From: Methanobacterium alkalithermotolerans
Lineage (GTDB): Archaea; Methanobacteriota; Methanobacteria; Methanobacteriales; Methanobacteriaceae
Length of the DNA stretch: 64,000 nt
NCBI RefSeq assembly: GCF_018141185.1
Contig: NZ_CP058560.1
Location: 682,001 to 746,000, forward strand
Direction of reading: 5' to 3'
Shown here: positions 9,716 through 20,433 of the stretch, one piece after another
How positions within the stretch are numbered: the stretch's first letter is position 1
Layout: every line of letters starts with the position of its first letter
Made by a program: the position numbers and the translations under genes
The notes under the pieces: model-generated
The model's database searches: none
Told to the model about the DNA's origin: nothing
Seen by the model: the letters and a program-made list of their open reading frames with translations, nothing else

Positions 9716-10573
9716 ATGATAATAGGTGGTTCTTCTTCTCAAAAATTAGCAGCCAAAGTAGCAAAAGAATTAAATGATCAGTTGTGTCCCATTGAAACTC
9801 GTAAGTTCCCTGATGGTGAGCGTTATATTAGAATAAAGGGTGAAATTGAAAAAGAAGTGGTGGTAATACAATCAACCGGTTTTCCCCAGGACGAAAATAT
9901 AATGGAACTTTTATTTATCCTTAAAAATCTCAAAAGTCTTGGTGCAGAAAAAATAAAAGTTGTTATTCCTTATTTTGGATATGGAAGGCAGGAAAAGAGA
10001 TTTAAAAGAGGGGAATCTGTTTCGGCTGCGGCAGTTGCCAGTTTGATTGAGGATTGCGGTGCCAGCGAGCTTATATGTATAAATCTGCATGAAAAACAGA
10101 TGTGTGATTTTTTCAATATACCGGTACATGAATTATCTGCTATACCTCTCATAGCCCGGCATATCCAGGAACAGCTGGAAAATCCCGTGATAATAGCTCC
10201 GGATAAAGGCGCCCTGCTACATGCCCAGGAAATATCTCGCATACTGGATTGTCCCTGTGATCATATGGAAAAGACCAGATTATCACCGGATAAAGTGGAA
10301 ACCAGGGTTAAAAATCTGGATGTGAAAGGATTACAGGCAGTAATAATTGATGATATTATCAGTACCGGTGGAACCATTGTGAATGCCACAGAAATCCTGA
10401 TGCAGCATGGTGCAGAAAGTGTCACTGTGGGGTGCGTGCATCCTGTGCTGGTGGAAGATGCTCTTTTGAAGATATTTGCTACCGGAGTAGAAGATGTGCT
10501 GGCCACCGATACCCTTACTTCCCAGGTTAGTTCCATCAGTGTTGCTCCTCTTATTGCAGAAGCATTGAAATAA
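9716..10573 (+). CDS. prs: Ribose-phosphate pyrophosphokinase
   Basis: PRPP synthase transfers pyrophosphate from ATP to ribose 5-phosphate, supplying nucleotide, histidine and, in methanogens, methanopterin synthesis. The 285-residue length fits the archaeal class. Visible motifs are FPDGERYIRI near the N-terminus, the ATP-binding GYGRQEKRFKRGESVSA, NLHEKQ with the catalytic His region, and the PRPP-binding loop IIDDIISTGGTIVNA. GGGTGAT lies five bases before the ATG. It is monocistronic, with T-rich sequence after the stop and the convergent lonB gene beyond. Confidence 0.96.
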   Translation: MIIGGSSSQKLAAKVAKELNDQLCPIETRKFPDGERYIRIKGEIEKEVVVIQSTGFPQDENIMELLFILKNLKSLGAEKIKVVIPYFGYGRQEKRFKRGESVSAAAVASLIEDCGASELICINLHEKQMCDFFNIPVHELSAIPLIARHIQEQLENPVIIAPDKGALLHAQEISRILDCPCDHMEKTRLSPDKVETRVKNLDVKGLQAVIIDDIISTGGTIVNATEILMQHGAESVTVGCVHPVLVEDALLKIFATGVEDVLATDTLTSQVSSISVAPLIAEALK

Positions 10574-10723
10574 AATATTATTTTTTTAGTAAAATAGTAA
10601 AATATATTTTTATAAAATACATTTAAGACATAAGAAATTAGGTAAAAATTGTTTTAAATGTAAAATGAAGATTAAATTTAATTATAAAAAAAAAGGAGTT
10701 AAAAATAATTTTAACTCAATAAT

Positions 10724-12622
10724 TTAAGACTTGTTGGTAGAAGGGTTAGGAATTATTCCCCGGGGGACCATTTCACTGATTTTTTGCATTTGATCCACCA
10801 GTCCTTTTTTCCCCTTGCCTATTAAAGCATGTTTTAAAACATCGCTTAGAGTTTCCACAGGGATAATTTCAATTTTATCCTTGTAACGGCTTTCAATCAT
10901 AACATCCTGCATATTGGATTTAGGTATAAGAACCTTTTTAATGCCTGCTTCTGCAGCAGCTTCGATTTTGCCTGTTACACCACCCACCGGCAATACATAT
11001 CCCCTGATACTTAGAGAACCAGTTAAGGCCACGGATTGATCAACGGGTATTTCTTCTAAGGCAGATACTACTGCTGTAGCCACTGATACACTGGCACTAT
11101 CTCCTTCCACACCTTCATAGGCCTGTAAAAACTGGATGTGAATATCATAGTTGGATATATCGGTTCCGGTGTGTTTTTTAATCAGGGCAGAAACATTTTG
11201 TACTGCTTCTTTAGCTATTTCTCCCAGTTTACCGGTGGCTATTATTCTTCCTTCTTGTTTACTCTGGGCAGGTGCAGCCTCAGCAGCTATAGGTAGTAGG
11301 ATACCACTTCTATCTCCTATTATAGCTAAACCATTAACACTGCCTATTTGACCACCCTCAGATTGGAATACCCTGTATTTTTTCTTTTGTACAATGTAAC
11401 GGTCCGCAATTTGCTGTTCCAGTGTCCTTGCTAGTTTCTTTGCCTTCACCACATGATCCATGGTTACATAATCTGCAGCTTCTCCTTTAGCAATATCCCC
11501 TGCAGCACGGACTAACCCTCCAAGGTCTCTTAATTTAAGGGTTAGAGAATCTTTTTTACCGGCTCTTCTTTGTGCTTCCAGCATTATTTCGTCCATGGCT
11601 TCTTTTGAAAAGTGAGGTATTCTTCCATCTTTCTTGACTTCCTGGGCCACGAACTGAGCCAGTTTCTGTCTGTTTTCTGGAGTATCCTGCATGCTGTCTT
11701 TCATGTAAACTTCGTAACCATAACCCCTAATCCTGGATCTAAGGGCAATGTGCATGCCTTCCAGGACCTGAATATTTCCAGATGCAACCAGTACAAAATC
11801 ACAGGGTACAGCCTGAGATCTCACCATAGCACCACTGCTGGTTTCACTCTGTCCGGTTATGGAGTACATTCCTTCCTGCATGGCAGTTAATAATTCTTGC
11901 TGGGTTCTCATTTTCATGGTTCCAATTTCATCTATATAGAGAACTCCATTATGAGAGCGATGAATCATTCCAGACTCCACTCTTTCATGGGCAGGGGTTC
12001 CCAGTCCTCCAGATTGATAAGGATCATGTCTTACATCACCCAGTAAAGCACCGGCATGAGCTCCAGTAGCATCTATAAAAGGAGCTATTTTTTTATTTTC
12101 ATTATTTACCAGTAATTTAGGAACCATGACCGTAGTTTTAGGCCTCATTTGATTTAGGGCCAAAAATACTATCCCTGCTGCAATAATTGCCACAAAATAC
12201 TGCTGAAGCATAAAACCAATTACCAGGATTAATCCAATAATCAGGATCATAAACATATTTTTCTTTTCTTCCTGACCTTTGGATTTGGCCTTATGGTTCA
12301 TGACAATTTGTTTTCCTTCCCCGGCAGGTAGTGCTCCTATTAAAGGATTATTAGAATCTTCTAAATTAGGATAAACCAGTATATCTTGTAATTCTTCAGG
12401 AGGAAGTAATTCCGCCATAGATTGTGCTAACATAGATTTACCAACACCAGGCTCACCAATAAGCAGTACATTTCTGCGCTGCCTGGCCGCCTTTTTAATG
12501 GTTTCCACAGCTTCTTCCTGACCAATAATCTGGTCTACAAGCCTATCAGGTACCTCGATATCTTCTGAAGTTTCATAAGCAACTGAATCTTCTGAATTAG
12601 ATGCTTTGATGGTAGTTTTCAT
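10724..12622 (-). CDS. lonB: Membrane-bound ATP-dependent protease LonB
   Basis: LonB is the archaeal Lon, a membrane-anchored ATP-driven protease for quality control. The 632 residues show a Walker A motif GEPGVGKS at 56-63. Two membrane helices at about 124-140 and 142-156 are inserted in the AAA+ domain, as in all archaeal LonB, followed by Walker B (GVLYIDEIGTM). The C-terminal protease domain has the Ser in GDSASVSVATAV and the Lys in GGVTGKIEAAAEAG, which form the catalytic dyad. The only GGAGG upstream is about 13 bases from the ATG, farther than usual. The gene is alone, with a 398-base upstream gap. Confidence 0.96.
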   Translation of the reverse strand: MKTTIKASNSEDSVAYETSEDIEVPDRLVDQIIGQEEAVETIKKAARQRRNVLLIGEPGVGKSMLAQSMAELLPPEELQDILVYPNLEDSNNPLIGALPAGEGKQIVMNHKAKSKGQEEKKNMFMILIIGLILVIGFMLQQYFVAIIAAGIVFLALNQMRPKTTVMVPKLLVNNENKKIAPFIDATGAHAGALLGDVRHDPYQSGGLGTPAHERVESGMIHRSHNGVLYIDEIGTMKMRTQQELLTAMQEGMYSITGQSETSSGAMVRSQAVPCDFVLVASGNIQVLEGMHIALRSRIRGYGYEVYMKDSMQDTPENRQKLAQFVAQEVKKDGRIPHFSKEAMDEIMLEAQRRAGKKDSLTLKLRDLGGLVRAAGDIAKGEAADYVTMDHVVKAKKLARTLEQQIADRYIVQKKKYRVFQSEGGQIGSVNGLAIIGDRSGILLPIAAEAAPAQSKQEGRIIATGKLGEIAKEAVQNVSALIKKHTGTDISNYDIHIQFLQAYEGVEGDSASVSVATAVVSALEEIPVDQSVALTGSLSIRGYVLPVGGVTGKIEAAAEAGIKKVLIPKSNMQDVMIESRYKDKIEIIPVETLSDVLKHALIGKGKKGLVDQMQKISEMVPRGIIPNPSTNKS

Positions 12623-13020
12623 AAATTTTCGAGTGCCTCCATAAATTGATACTCATATTAAGGTTTTTTATAATCAATAAATTTTAAATAATTTTTAGTT
12701 AGAAAAAATGTTTTACTAACATAAACTTATTTTAATATTATACTATATATACCTGATTATATTACTCCTACAGTTAATCTTTTTTTTATTAATATAATTC
12801 TCTTAAAAGGGTAAAAAGGCATTATTATACGCTTTTATATTGATTCCTTAGTTTATTATTCTAATTAAAGAATAATAGAGAATTAAAGATATATTAATAA
12901 AGTAAATGATGAAATTTGTTTTTTTAGAAATAATATGGTTATAATGAATATAATTATATAGATAATTTTTGTTCGTGGTTATTAATAAGGATTGCTACAA
13001 TTTATGTATTTTATAAAAAA
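12623..13020. other. Intergenic gap upstream of lonB
   Basis: These 398 bases hold no gene that I can see. They must contain the lonB promoter (leftward) and the 3' end of the PAS protein transcript. One notable item is an inverted repeat at 12854-12877, TATTATTCT and AGAATAATA around a six-base centre. It is built only of A/T-rich words, so chance is a real possibility. Confidence 0.5.
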
Positions 13021-14217
13021 TCACTCCTTATTTATTTCACCAATTAAAGCCAGGGCATTTTGTATAAATTTTTCTACAATTCTTCGGTATTTCTCTTCAC
13101 TATCTTTTAGTGCTTTTTGGGCTTTTTTACTCCCTGTTATATCCCTGGCAATGGTAGAAATCCCTATAATCTCACCTTGAGAATTTTTTATAGGAGATAA
13201 AGATATGGAAGCATCGAAGGTGGATCCATCCTTTCTAAAGCGGGTAGTCTCAAAATGGGAAACCACGCCTCCTTCTTTAATTTTTTCAATATTTTTTAAA
13301 TTTTCTTCCCATTTTTCTTTTTTCATTAGTAATGAAACATTTTTACCTATAATTTCATCATAGGAGTATCCATATATTTTTTCTGCACCGGGATTCCAGT
13401 TAAAAATGGTTCCATCCATCTCATAGCCCACTATAGCATCACCAGAAGACTCTACGATACTGGCCAATCTTTGAATTTCCATCTCATAATGTTTTCTTTC
13501 GGTAACATCCCTGAAAATTGCTCGAGTATAAACTACTTTTCCATTATCATCTATTTTAGGATTTATATTACCTTCAAGTACGACTTCCTGACCATTTTTA
13601 GTTTTAAATCCAGTTTCAATTTCATCAATCTTATGACCATTAAAAACCTTCTCAAAAGTATCCCTGCACTGTTCTAAGTGTTCTGGATGAATAACATCAA
13701 ATATATTCAAATTTTGAATTTCATCATCCCTATAGCCTAAAACGTCTTTCCATGCCTCATTAACATATAAAAAAGTCCCATCAGAATTTACCATTTGAAT
13801 AAGATCCGTAGCATTATCAAAAAAATCTTTAAGTCGTTCTTCACTTTCTTGGCGATCACTTATATCTCTGGCCACAGATAATGCTGCTTTTTTATTTTTT
13901 AAATTAATAATATGGGAATTAATCTCCACCGGGATGGTTTTGCCATCTTTAGTAAAATAATTCCTCTGGAAATAAACTCTTCCCTGGGTGATAAGTTCCC
14001 TTATCTTTTTTTTATTTTCAAGGGGAGTAGAACCAATATCTCTAGGACTCATCTGTGAAAATTCTTCAGGAGAATAACCTAATTTTTTTACTGCCACATC
14101 ATTTACTTTTATAAAATTGCCTGCCCGGCCATCATCTTTAATTTCAATTATGGTGATAATATCATTCACTTTATTGAATGCTATTTTTAATAATTCGTCC
14201 TGATCCATGGTATCCAT
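13021..14217 (-). CDS. PAS-domain sensor protein without output domain
   Basis: The 398-residue product has three PAS domains in tandem, at about residues 8-120, 125-245 and 255-372. Each ends in the PAC-type signature (VARDISDRQES, IFRDVTERKHY, IARDITGSKKA). A short C-terminal stretch, SEEKYRRIVEKF, looks like the start of a fourth PAS, but the protein stops 14 residues later. No histidine kinase, HisKA, ATPase or cyclase domain is present, and none is encoded nearby. It has no membrane segment, so it should sense in the cytoplasm. I chose the ATG at 14215-14217 because AAAGGTGG lies seven bases upstream; an in-frame ATG 24 bases earlier is less well placed. Either a partner carries the output or the gene is a shortened sensor kinase. 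Confidence 0.85.
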   Translation of the reverse strand: MDTMDQDELLKIAFNKVNDIITIIEIKDDGRAGNFIKVNDVAVKKLGYSPEEFSQMSPRDIGSTPLENKKKIRELITQGRVYFQRNYFTKDGKTIPVEINSHIINLKNKKAALSVARDISDRQESEERLKDFFDNATDLIQMVNSDGTFLYVNEAWKDVLGYRDDEIQNLNIFDVIHPEHLEQCRDTFEKVFNGHKIDEIETGFKTKNGQEVVLEGNINPKIDDNGKVVYTRAIFRDVTERKHYEMEIQRLASIVESSGDAIVGYEMDGTIFNWNPGAEKIYGYSYDEIIGKNVSLLMKKEKWEENLKNIEKIKEGGVVSHFETTRFRKDGSTFDASISLSPIKNSQGEIIGISTIARDITGSKKAQKALKDSEEKYRRIVEKFIQNALALIGEINKE

Positions 14218-14421
14218 AATACTGCCACCTTTCATTTCCAATGATATATAAAGTCAGATAAATAACAATTATTATAAAATTAAATATCTCTTTATTTTTA
14301 TTAAAGATTATCCCTTCTACAGGGATAAATAAAAATATAAGCAAATCCATCTTAATACCACTAAAAATAAATGAATTTTTTGTTAAAAGTTTTTTATAAT
14401 TTTATAATAAAGAGGTTTTCA

Positions 14422-15960
14422 ATGTCTCAATTAAATTCCAAGTGCATTATGGTCCAGGGAACATCCTCCAATGCAGGTAAGAGCATCATGGTGGCAGCTT
14501 TATGCCGTATCTACTCCCGCAGGGGTTACAGGGTTGCTCCCTTCAAGTCACAAAACATGTCTTTGAATTCTTATACCACAAAAGAAAATGCAGAAATAGC
14601 CATAGCCCAGGTTTTTCAGGCAGAAGCAGCTGGTCTGGAACCTTCCCATCATATGAACCCTGTCCTTCTTAAGCCTAAAGAAGATTTCATATCCCAGGTA
14701 ATTGTACATGGTAAGCCTGCAGGAGATATGAATTTCTACGAATATCAACAAAATTTCAGAGACCAGGCCCTGGAGGCTATTTCAGAGTCTTTAGAATATT
14801 TGAAGAATGAATATGATTTAATATTCATAGAAGGTGCTGGTTCTCCCGCAGAAATTAATATGCGAGATAGAGATCTTGCCAACATGGAAATTGCTCATCT
14901 GGCTGATGCCGATGTAATACTTGTGGCAGATATTGATCGCGGCGGTGTTTTTGCATCAATAGCAGGGACATTTTCACTTTTAGATGAAAAAGACCGATCT
15001 AGAATTAAAGCAGTGGTAATTAATAAATTCAGAGGTAATCTGGATATTTTAATGCCGGGGATTCAGCAGATTGAAAAAATTATAGGGGTTCCTGTCCTGG
15101 GAGTTTTACCCTATGATCATAGCCTTAAAATACCTGAAGAAGATTCAGCGTCACTTTCTGAGAGAAAATATAGGGGAAATGGAGATATAACTATAGGAGT
15201 TATGCGTTTACCTCGAATATCTAACTTTACTGACCTGGATCCACTGGAATATGAACCAGATATTGGATTGAAGCTAATTGAAATAGGAGATAGAATAGGG
15301 AATATAGATGCACTTATAATTCCCGGCACCAGGAATACAGTTAATGATATGATAGCACTAAATGAAGGGGGTTTTTCGGATGAAATACGAGAATTATCTA
15401 AAAAAATCCCTATTATGGGTATTTGCGGTGGTTATCAAATGCTGGGAAACGAAATAGTTGATGAAAATTTGAAAGAATCTAAATATGGGTCGGTAAAAGG
15501 TTTGGGCCTTTTAGATAGCGTCACATATTTTGGAAAGGTTCCCAAAATCATAAGCCGTAGCCAGGGCCTTTTAATAAATAAGGGTTTCCTGAAAGATATT
15601 CCCCTTGAAACTATAACGGGATATGAATTGCATGAGGGTATTACTGAAATAAACACTACTAAGCCCTTATTAAAGATTATTAAAGGGTGTGGTAATACTC
15701 TTGAATCTGATTATGATGGTGCAATTGAAGGTAATATTATGGGCACTTATTTCCATGGAATATTCCACAACTATTATTTCAGAAGGGCCTTTACTGATTA
15801 CCTGCGAGAAAAAAAAGGATTGAAAAAATTAGGATTTTCAGAAGACCCCTTTAAAAATAGTAAGCAGTTTTCACTTGATAGATTAGCAGAAATAGTAGAA
15901 AATAACATGGATATGGAATTTGTGGATAAAATGGTCTTAGAGAATATAAAAAAGAATTGA
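14422..15960 (+). CDS. cbiP: Cobyric acid synthase
   Basis: This 512-residue enzyme uses glutamine and ATP to amidate adenosylcobyrinic diamide to cobyric acid, needed for the corrinoid of methyltransferases. The N-terminal dethiobiotin-synthetase-like domain has the P-loop VQGTSSNAGKS at about residues 11-21, and IFIEGAGSPAEINMRDRDLA follows. The C-terminal class I glutaminase-like domain shows the nucleophile in GICGGYQMLG and the His in YFHGIFHNYY. I chose the ATG at 14422, five bases after AGAGGT, over an upstream ATG at 14371 whose extra residues are not family-like. It is divergent from the PAS gene and convergent with the transporter. cobQ is the other symbol in use. Confidence 0.93.
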   Translation: MSQLNSKCIMVQGTSSNAGKSIMVAALCRIYSRRGYRVAPFKSQNMSLNSYTTKENAEIAIAQVFQAEAAGLEPSHHMNPVLLKPKEDFISQVIVHGKPAGDMNFYEYQQNFRDQALEAISESLEYLKNEYDLIFIEGAGSPAEINMRDRDLANMEIAHLADADVILVADIDRGGVFASIAGTFSLLDEKDRSRIKAVVINKFRGNLDILMPGIQQIEKIIGVPVLGVLPYDHSLKIPEEDSASLSERKYRGNGDITIGVMRLPRISNFTDLDPLEYEPDIGLKLIEIGDRIGNIDALIIPGTRNTVNDMIALNEGGFSDEIRELSKKIPIMGICGGYQMLGNEIVDENLKESKYGSVKGLGLLDSVTYFGKVPKIISRSQGLLINKGFLKDIPLETITGYELHEGITEINTTKPLLKIIKGCGNTLESDYDGAIEGNIMGTYFHGIFHNYYFRRAFTDYLREKKGLKKLGFSEDPFKNSKQFSLDRLAEIVENNMDMEFVDKMVLENIKKN

Positions 15961-16050
15961 TGAAATTTCTCTTTTTTAGGTTATAAGATTTAATAGGCAG
16001 GAACCTGAAAAAAATGAGTATTTTATTTACCCTTCACCCTCCATCCGCGT

Positions 16051-17424
16051 TTAAGCAGCTAAAAATGGTTGAGCCAGGGTGAATATTACCAGAACGGTTA
16101 ATATTATCCCAATTATAACCAGGGGTACTCCTGCTTTTGCAATTTCTTTTAATTTAACATATCCAGTTCCATAGGCCATTGCAACGGTGGGATCAGCCAT
16201 AGGAAGCATGAATGACAGGGAACATGCTATGGCCACGGGAACAGCATAGGTTCCAACAGCCAGGCCTTGAGAATTCGCCAGAGTGACTGAAAGAGGTATT
16301 AAAATAGCTGATAGTGCTATATTGGACATTACCTGAGTTATGATAACAGCCACCAGCATTAAAACTATAGTAATAAGTAGCACTGATGGGTCCGAACCCA
16401 TCAAGGAAACAATATCCTTAATTAACCATTCAGCTGCACCAGTATTAAGTAAAGCTGCCCCTAGAGATAGTGCTCCTCCAAAGAATATTATTAGTCCCCA
16501 GTCCACATTTTTCTGGGCATCTCTCCAGTTCACTATTCCCGAGAAGAAAAATAAAACTGCCCCAATAAGGGCCACGGAGTAGCTATCAATTCCCGTTAAA
16601 CCAGTGGTAATCCATAATGAAATGGTAAATAATAAAATAACGATACTTATTTTTTCATCCCGTGATAGAACTCCCAGTTTGTCCAGCTTATCGGTTATAG
16701 TAGTATCCCCTCCCACAATACCCTTAACTTCTGAGGGGAAAATCACACCCAATAATTTCCAGATAATAATCATTAATGTAATGGCCAGGGGAAATCCAAA
16801 TACCATCCAGTTCACAAAAGGAATGCCGGTATAGGCTGCTGCCATCAAGTTGGGAGCAGTTCCAATTTCAGTTCCAAACCCTCCTGCCAGGGATCCAAAT
16901 GATGCCCCCAGGACCATGGCCTTGGCATAGTTACTTTTACCTTTTTGGGGTTCTTCACATCCCATTAAAATGACTATTTCTTTAATTATGGGTAAGAGCA
17001 TGGCAAAAGCAACCACATTTTCAATCCAGGCCGAAAGAATCCCTGAAGAAAACACACTGACAAATAAACCTCTGCTGGAAGAAGTCCCTAATTTAGAAAG
17101 CATGAGATAGGTTAAACGCTGGGCCAGACCACTTTTTCGAATGGCCTCAGCAATAATAAAACCACCAATCATTAAAAATAGTATGGGGTTGGCAAATCCA
17201 ATTACTGCGTCAGGAAAACTGGCCACGCCGATAATTGGTTGAATAAATAGTATAATTAAAGAGGTTACTGCCAGGTGAGCAGCTTCAGTAGCCCACATTA
17301 TCACGGCAAAAGTTAGTAATGCAATAGCAGCATGGCCAGAAAAGCTTAAACCCGGCAAAGGAAAAATCATAACCAGTATGGCTACTATTATAGCCAGGGG
17401 TAAACCAATTTTTTTTATATTCAT
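16051..17424 (-). CDS. DASS/SLC13 family anion transporter
   Basis: A membrane protein of 457 residues with roughly 11-12 helices, of the divalent anion:sodium symporter family. The paired hairpin motifs of the family are visible: FPDAVIGFANPILFLMIGGF in the first half, and later ITQVMSNIALSAILIPL, while SFMLPMADPTVAMAYGTG matches the SNT-like site region of the C-terminal half. Family substrates include sulfate, dicarboxylates and phosphate; sequence alone does not decide here. The ATG at 17422-17424 follows AAGGAGC by five bases; 27 extra bases upstream are open but lack a site. The gene is convergent with the cobyric acid synthase gene. Confidence 0.85.
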   Translation of the reverse strand: MNIKKIGLPLAIIVAILVMIFPLPGLSFSGHAAIALLTFAVIMWATEAAHLAVTSLIILFIQPIIGVASFPDAVIGFANPILFLMIGGFIIAEAIRKSGLAQRLTYLMLSKLGTSSSRGLFVSVFSSGILSAWIENVVAFAMLLPIIKEIVILMGCEEPQKGKSNYAKAMVLGASFGSLAGGFGTEIGTAPNLMAAAYTGIPFVNWMVFGFPLAITLMIIIWKLLGVIFPSEVKGIVGGDTTITDKLDKLGVLSRDEKISIVILLFTISLWITTGLTGIDSYSVALIGAVLFFFSGIVNWRDAQKNVDWGLIIFFGGALSLGAALLNTGAAEWLIKDIVSLMGSDPSVLLITIVLMLVAVIITQVMSNIALSAILIPLSVTLANSQGLAVGTYAVPVAIACSLSFMLPMADPTVAMAYGTGYVKLKEIAKAGVPLVIIGIILTVLVIFTLAQPFLAA

Positions 17425-17620
17425 TCTTTGCTCCTTGAAATTTAAAACCAAATGATTATTATAACTTCATTTAAAATAATAATATTTAAAATTAGTATAT
17501 AAATTTATACGATAATTAGTATTCTAATAATAAACTGGACCAACTATTGCTTTTTTCATTAAATCAAATTTGGATTGATTGTTAACTCTTATTACTAAAT
17601 TTGGCAGATTTTACCTAAAA

Positions 17621-17630
17621 CTTTATATAT
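17621..17630 (+). promoter_or_regulatory. TATA box of the tRNA-Gly pair
   Basis: CTTTATATAT, preceded by the purine-rich CTAAAA, lies about 35-40 bases upstream of the first tRNA-Gly. It probably serves both tRNAs, which are only two bases apart. Confidence 0.6.
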
Positions 17631-17660
17631 GATGAACTCAAATCATGGTATGCACTACAT

Positions 17661-17810
<150 letters not shown>

Positions 17811-18109
17811 TTATTAGTATTTTAATTGTAGAAATTAGGCCAATAAATTGTTAATTGATTTTAAATAATAATCTATTGCTGATGATTATAATATAATAAA
17901 TTTTACCATAATCTTTAATTTTCAGATATTAGATTTATTACAAAATTATGAAATTATATTAGTATCATGAACTTTTATTTTTTTAAGGGAAAACTTATTA
18001 AAGTGATACCAGAAAAATGGAATTAATTACAAAAGGGAAATTAAATTAAATTTTTTAAAAAAATTAACTTAAAAAATAATCAATTAAATTATACCATGGT
18101 GTGATGTTA

Positions 18110-19150
18110 ATGGCAGGAATTGTTGGATATGGAGTTTACGTACCTTCATATAGAATAAAAGTAGAAGAAATAGCACGTGTATGGGGTGACGATCCTCAAG
18201 CAATCTCCAGAGGTTTAGTTGTACAGGAAAAATCCGTACCTGCTTCTGACGAGGATACTGCTACCATATCAGTAGAAGCATCCAGATATGCTTTAGAAAG
18301 AGCGGTTATTGACTCTAAGAAGATAGGAGCAGTTTATGTAGGGTCTGAATCTCATCCTTATGCTGTAAAACCTACAGCTACAATTGTAGCTGAAGCAGTA
18401 GATGCTGCACCCCATTTAACCGCAGCTGACATGGAATTTGCATGTAAAGCCGGTACTGCGGGTATGCAAGCATGTATGGGTTTAGTAGATTCAAATATAG
18501 TAGAATATGGCCTGGCAGTAGGAGCAGACACTGCCCAAGGAGCTCCAGGAGATGCTTTAGAATATACTGCTTCTGCAGGAGGGGCCGCTTACATTATTGG
18601 TAAAAAAGACACCATTGCAGATATTGATTTCACCTGCAGCTATACCACCGATACTCCTGATTTTTACCGACGGGAAGGAATGCCCTATCCAAGACATGGA
18701 GGTAGATTTACCGGAGTTCCTGCCTACTTTAAACATGTTATTGCCGCATCAAATGAAATGTTTGATAAGATGGGTACTGATGCATCCAGTTACGATTACG
18801 CTGTTTTCCACCAGCCCAATGGCAAGTTTTATCTAAAAGCAGCTAAAAAACTGGGTTTTAAGAAAGAACAGGTTCAACATGGTCTTTTAACTCCAGTCAT
18901 TGGAAATACTTATTCTGGTGCCACACCTCTGGGACTTGCCGCTATTCTGGATGTAGCACAGGCCGGTGATAAAATATTGGCTGTATCCTATGGATCAGGG
19001 GCCGGTAGTGATGCATTTAGCATTACAGTTACTGATAAAATTGAAGAAAAACGGGATCTGGCCCCTAAAGTCCAAGATATGATACAAAATAAGTGCTATG
19101 TGGACTATGCACTTTATGCTAAATTTAAAGATAAATTGAAAATGGCTTAA
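18110..19150 (+). CDS. Hydroxymethylglutaryl-CoA synthase (archaeal)
   Basis: This 346-residue enzyme condenses acetyl-CoA with acetoacetyl-CoA to HMG-CoA, the start of the mevalonate route to archaeal isoprenoid lipids. The catalytic Cys112 is in EFACKAGTAGMQA, the general base Glu80 in VGSESHPYAV, and a histidine lies in FHQPNGKFY. I chose the ATG at 18110, giving the family's usual N-terminus MAGIVGYGVYVPSYRI; a GTG nine bases upstream is less likely. The thiolase gene follows after 11 bases. In characterised methanogens these two enzymes form a complex that passes acetoacetyl-CoA directly, held together by a DUF35 protein, which is not encoded here. Confidence 0.95.
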   Translation: MAGIVGYGVYVPSYRIKVEEIARVWGDDPQAISRGLVVQEKSVPASDEDTATISVEASRYALERAVIDSKKIGAVYVGSESHPYAVKPTATIVAEAVDAAPHLTAADMEFACKAGTAGMQACMGLVDSNIVEYGLAVGADTAQGAPGDALEYTASAGGAAYIIGKKDTIADIDFTCSYTTDTPDFYRREGMPYPRHGGRFTGVPAYFKHVIAASNEMFDKMGTDASSYDYAVFHQPNGKFYLKAAKKLGFKKEQVQHGLLTPVIGNTYSGATPLGLAAILDVAQAGDKILAVSYGSGAGSDAFSITVTDKIEEKRDLAPKVQDMIQNKCYVDYALYAKFKDKLKMA

Positions 19151-19161
19151 GGGGGATTATC

Positions 19162-20308
<1,147 letters not shown>

Positions 20309-20313
<5 letters not shown>

Positions 20314-20337
20314 AATCAAAAAAAAAAAGGTTTTACC
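20309..20337 (+). terminator. Terminator after thiolase
   Basis: GGTAAAA (20309-20315) pairs with TTTTACC (20331-20337); the stem includes the thiolase stop codon and the loop is A-rich. A T-rich tract (TATTTATTTTTATTTTC) follows. It lies between convergent genes. Confidence 0.55.
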
Positions 20338-20433
20338 TCAAATATTTATTTTTATTTTCATTAATAGCCGATTATTTTTTTATAAAGATCATTTAAAGAG
20401 AATGATATTTCAAAATATTAATCTCTAGCTAAA

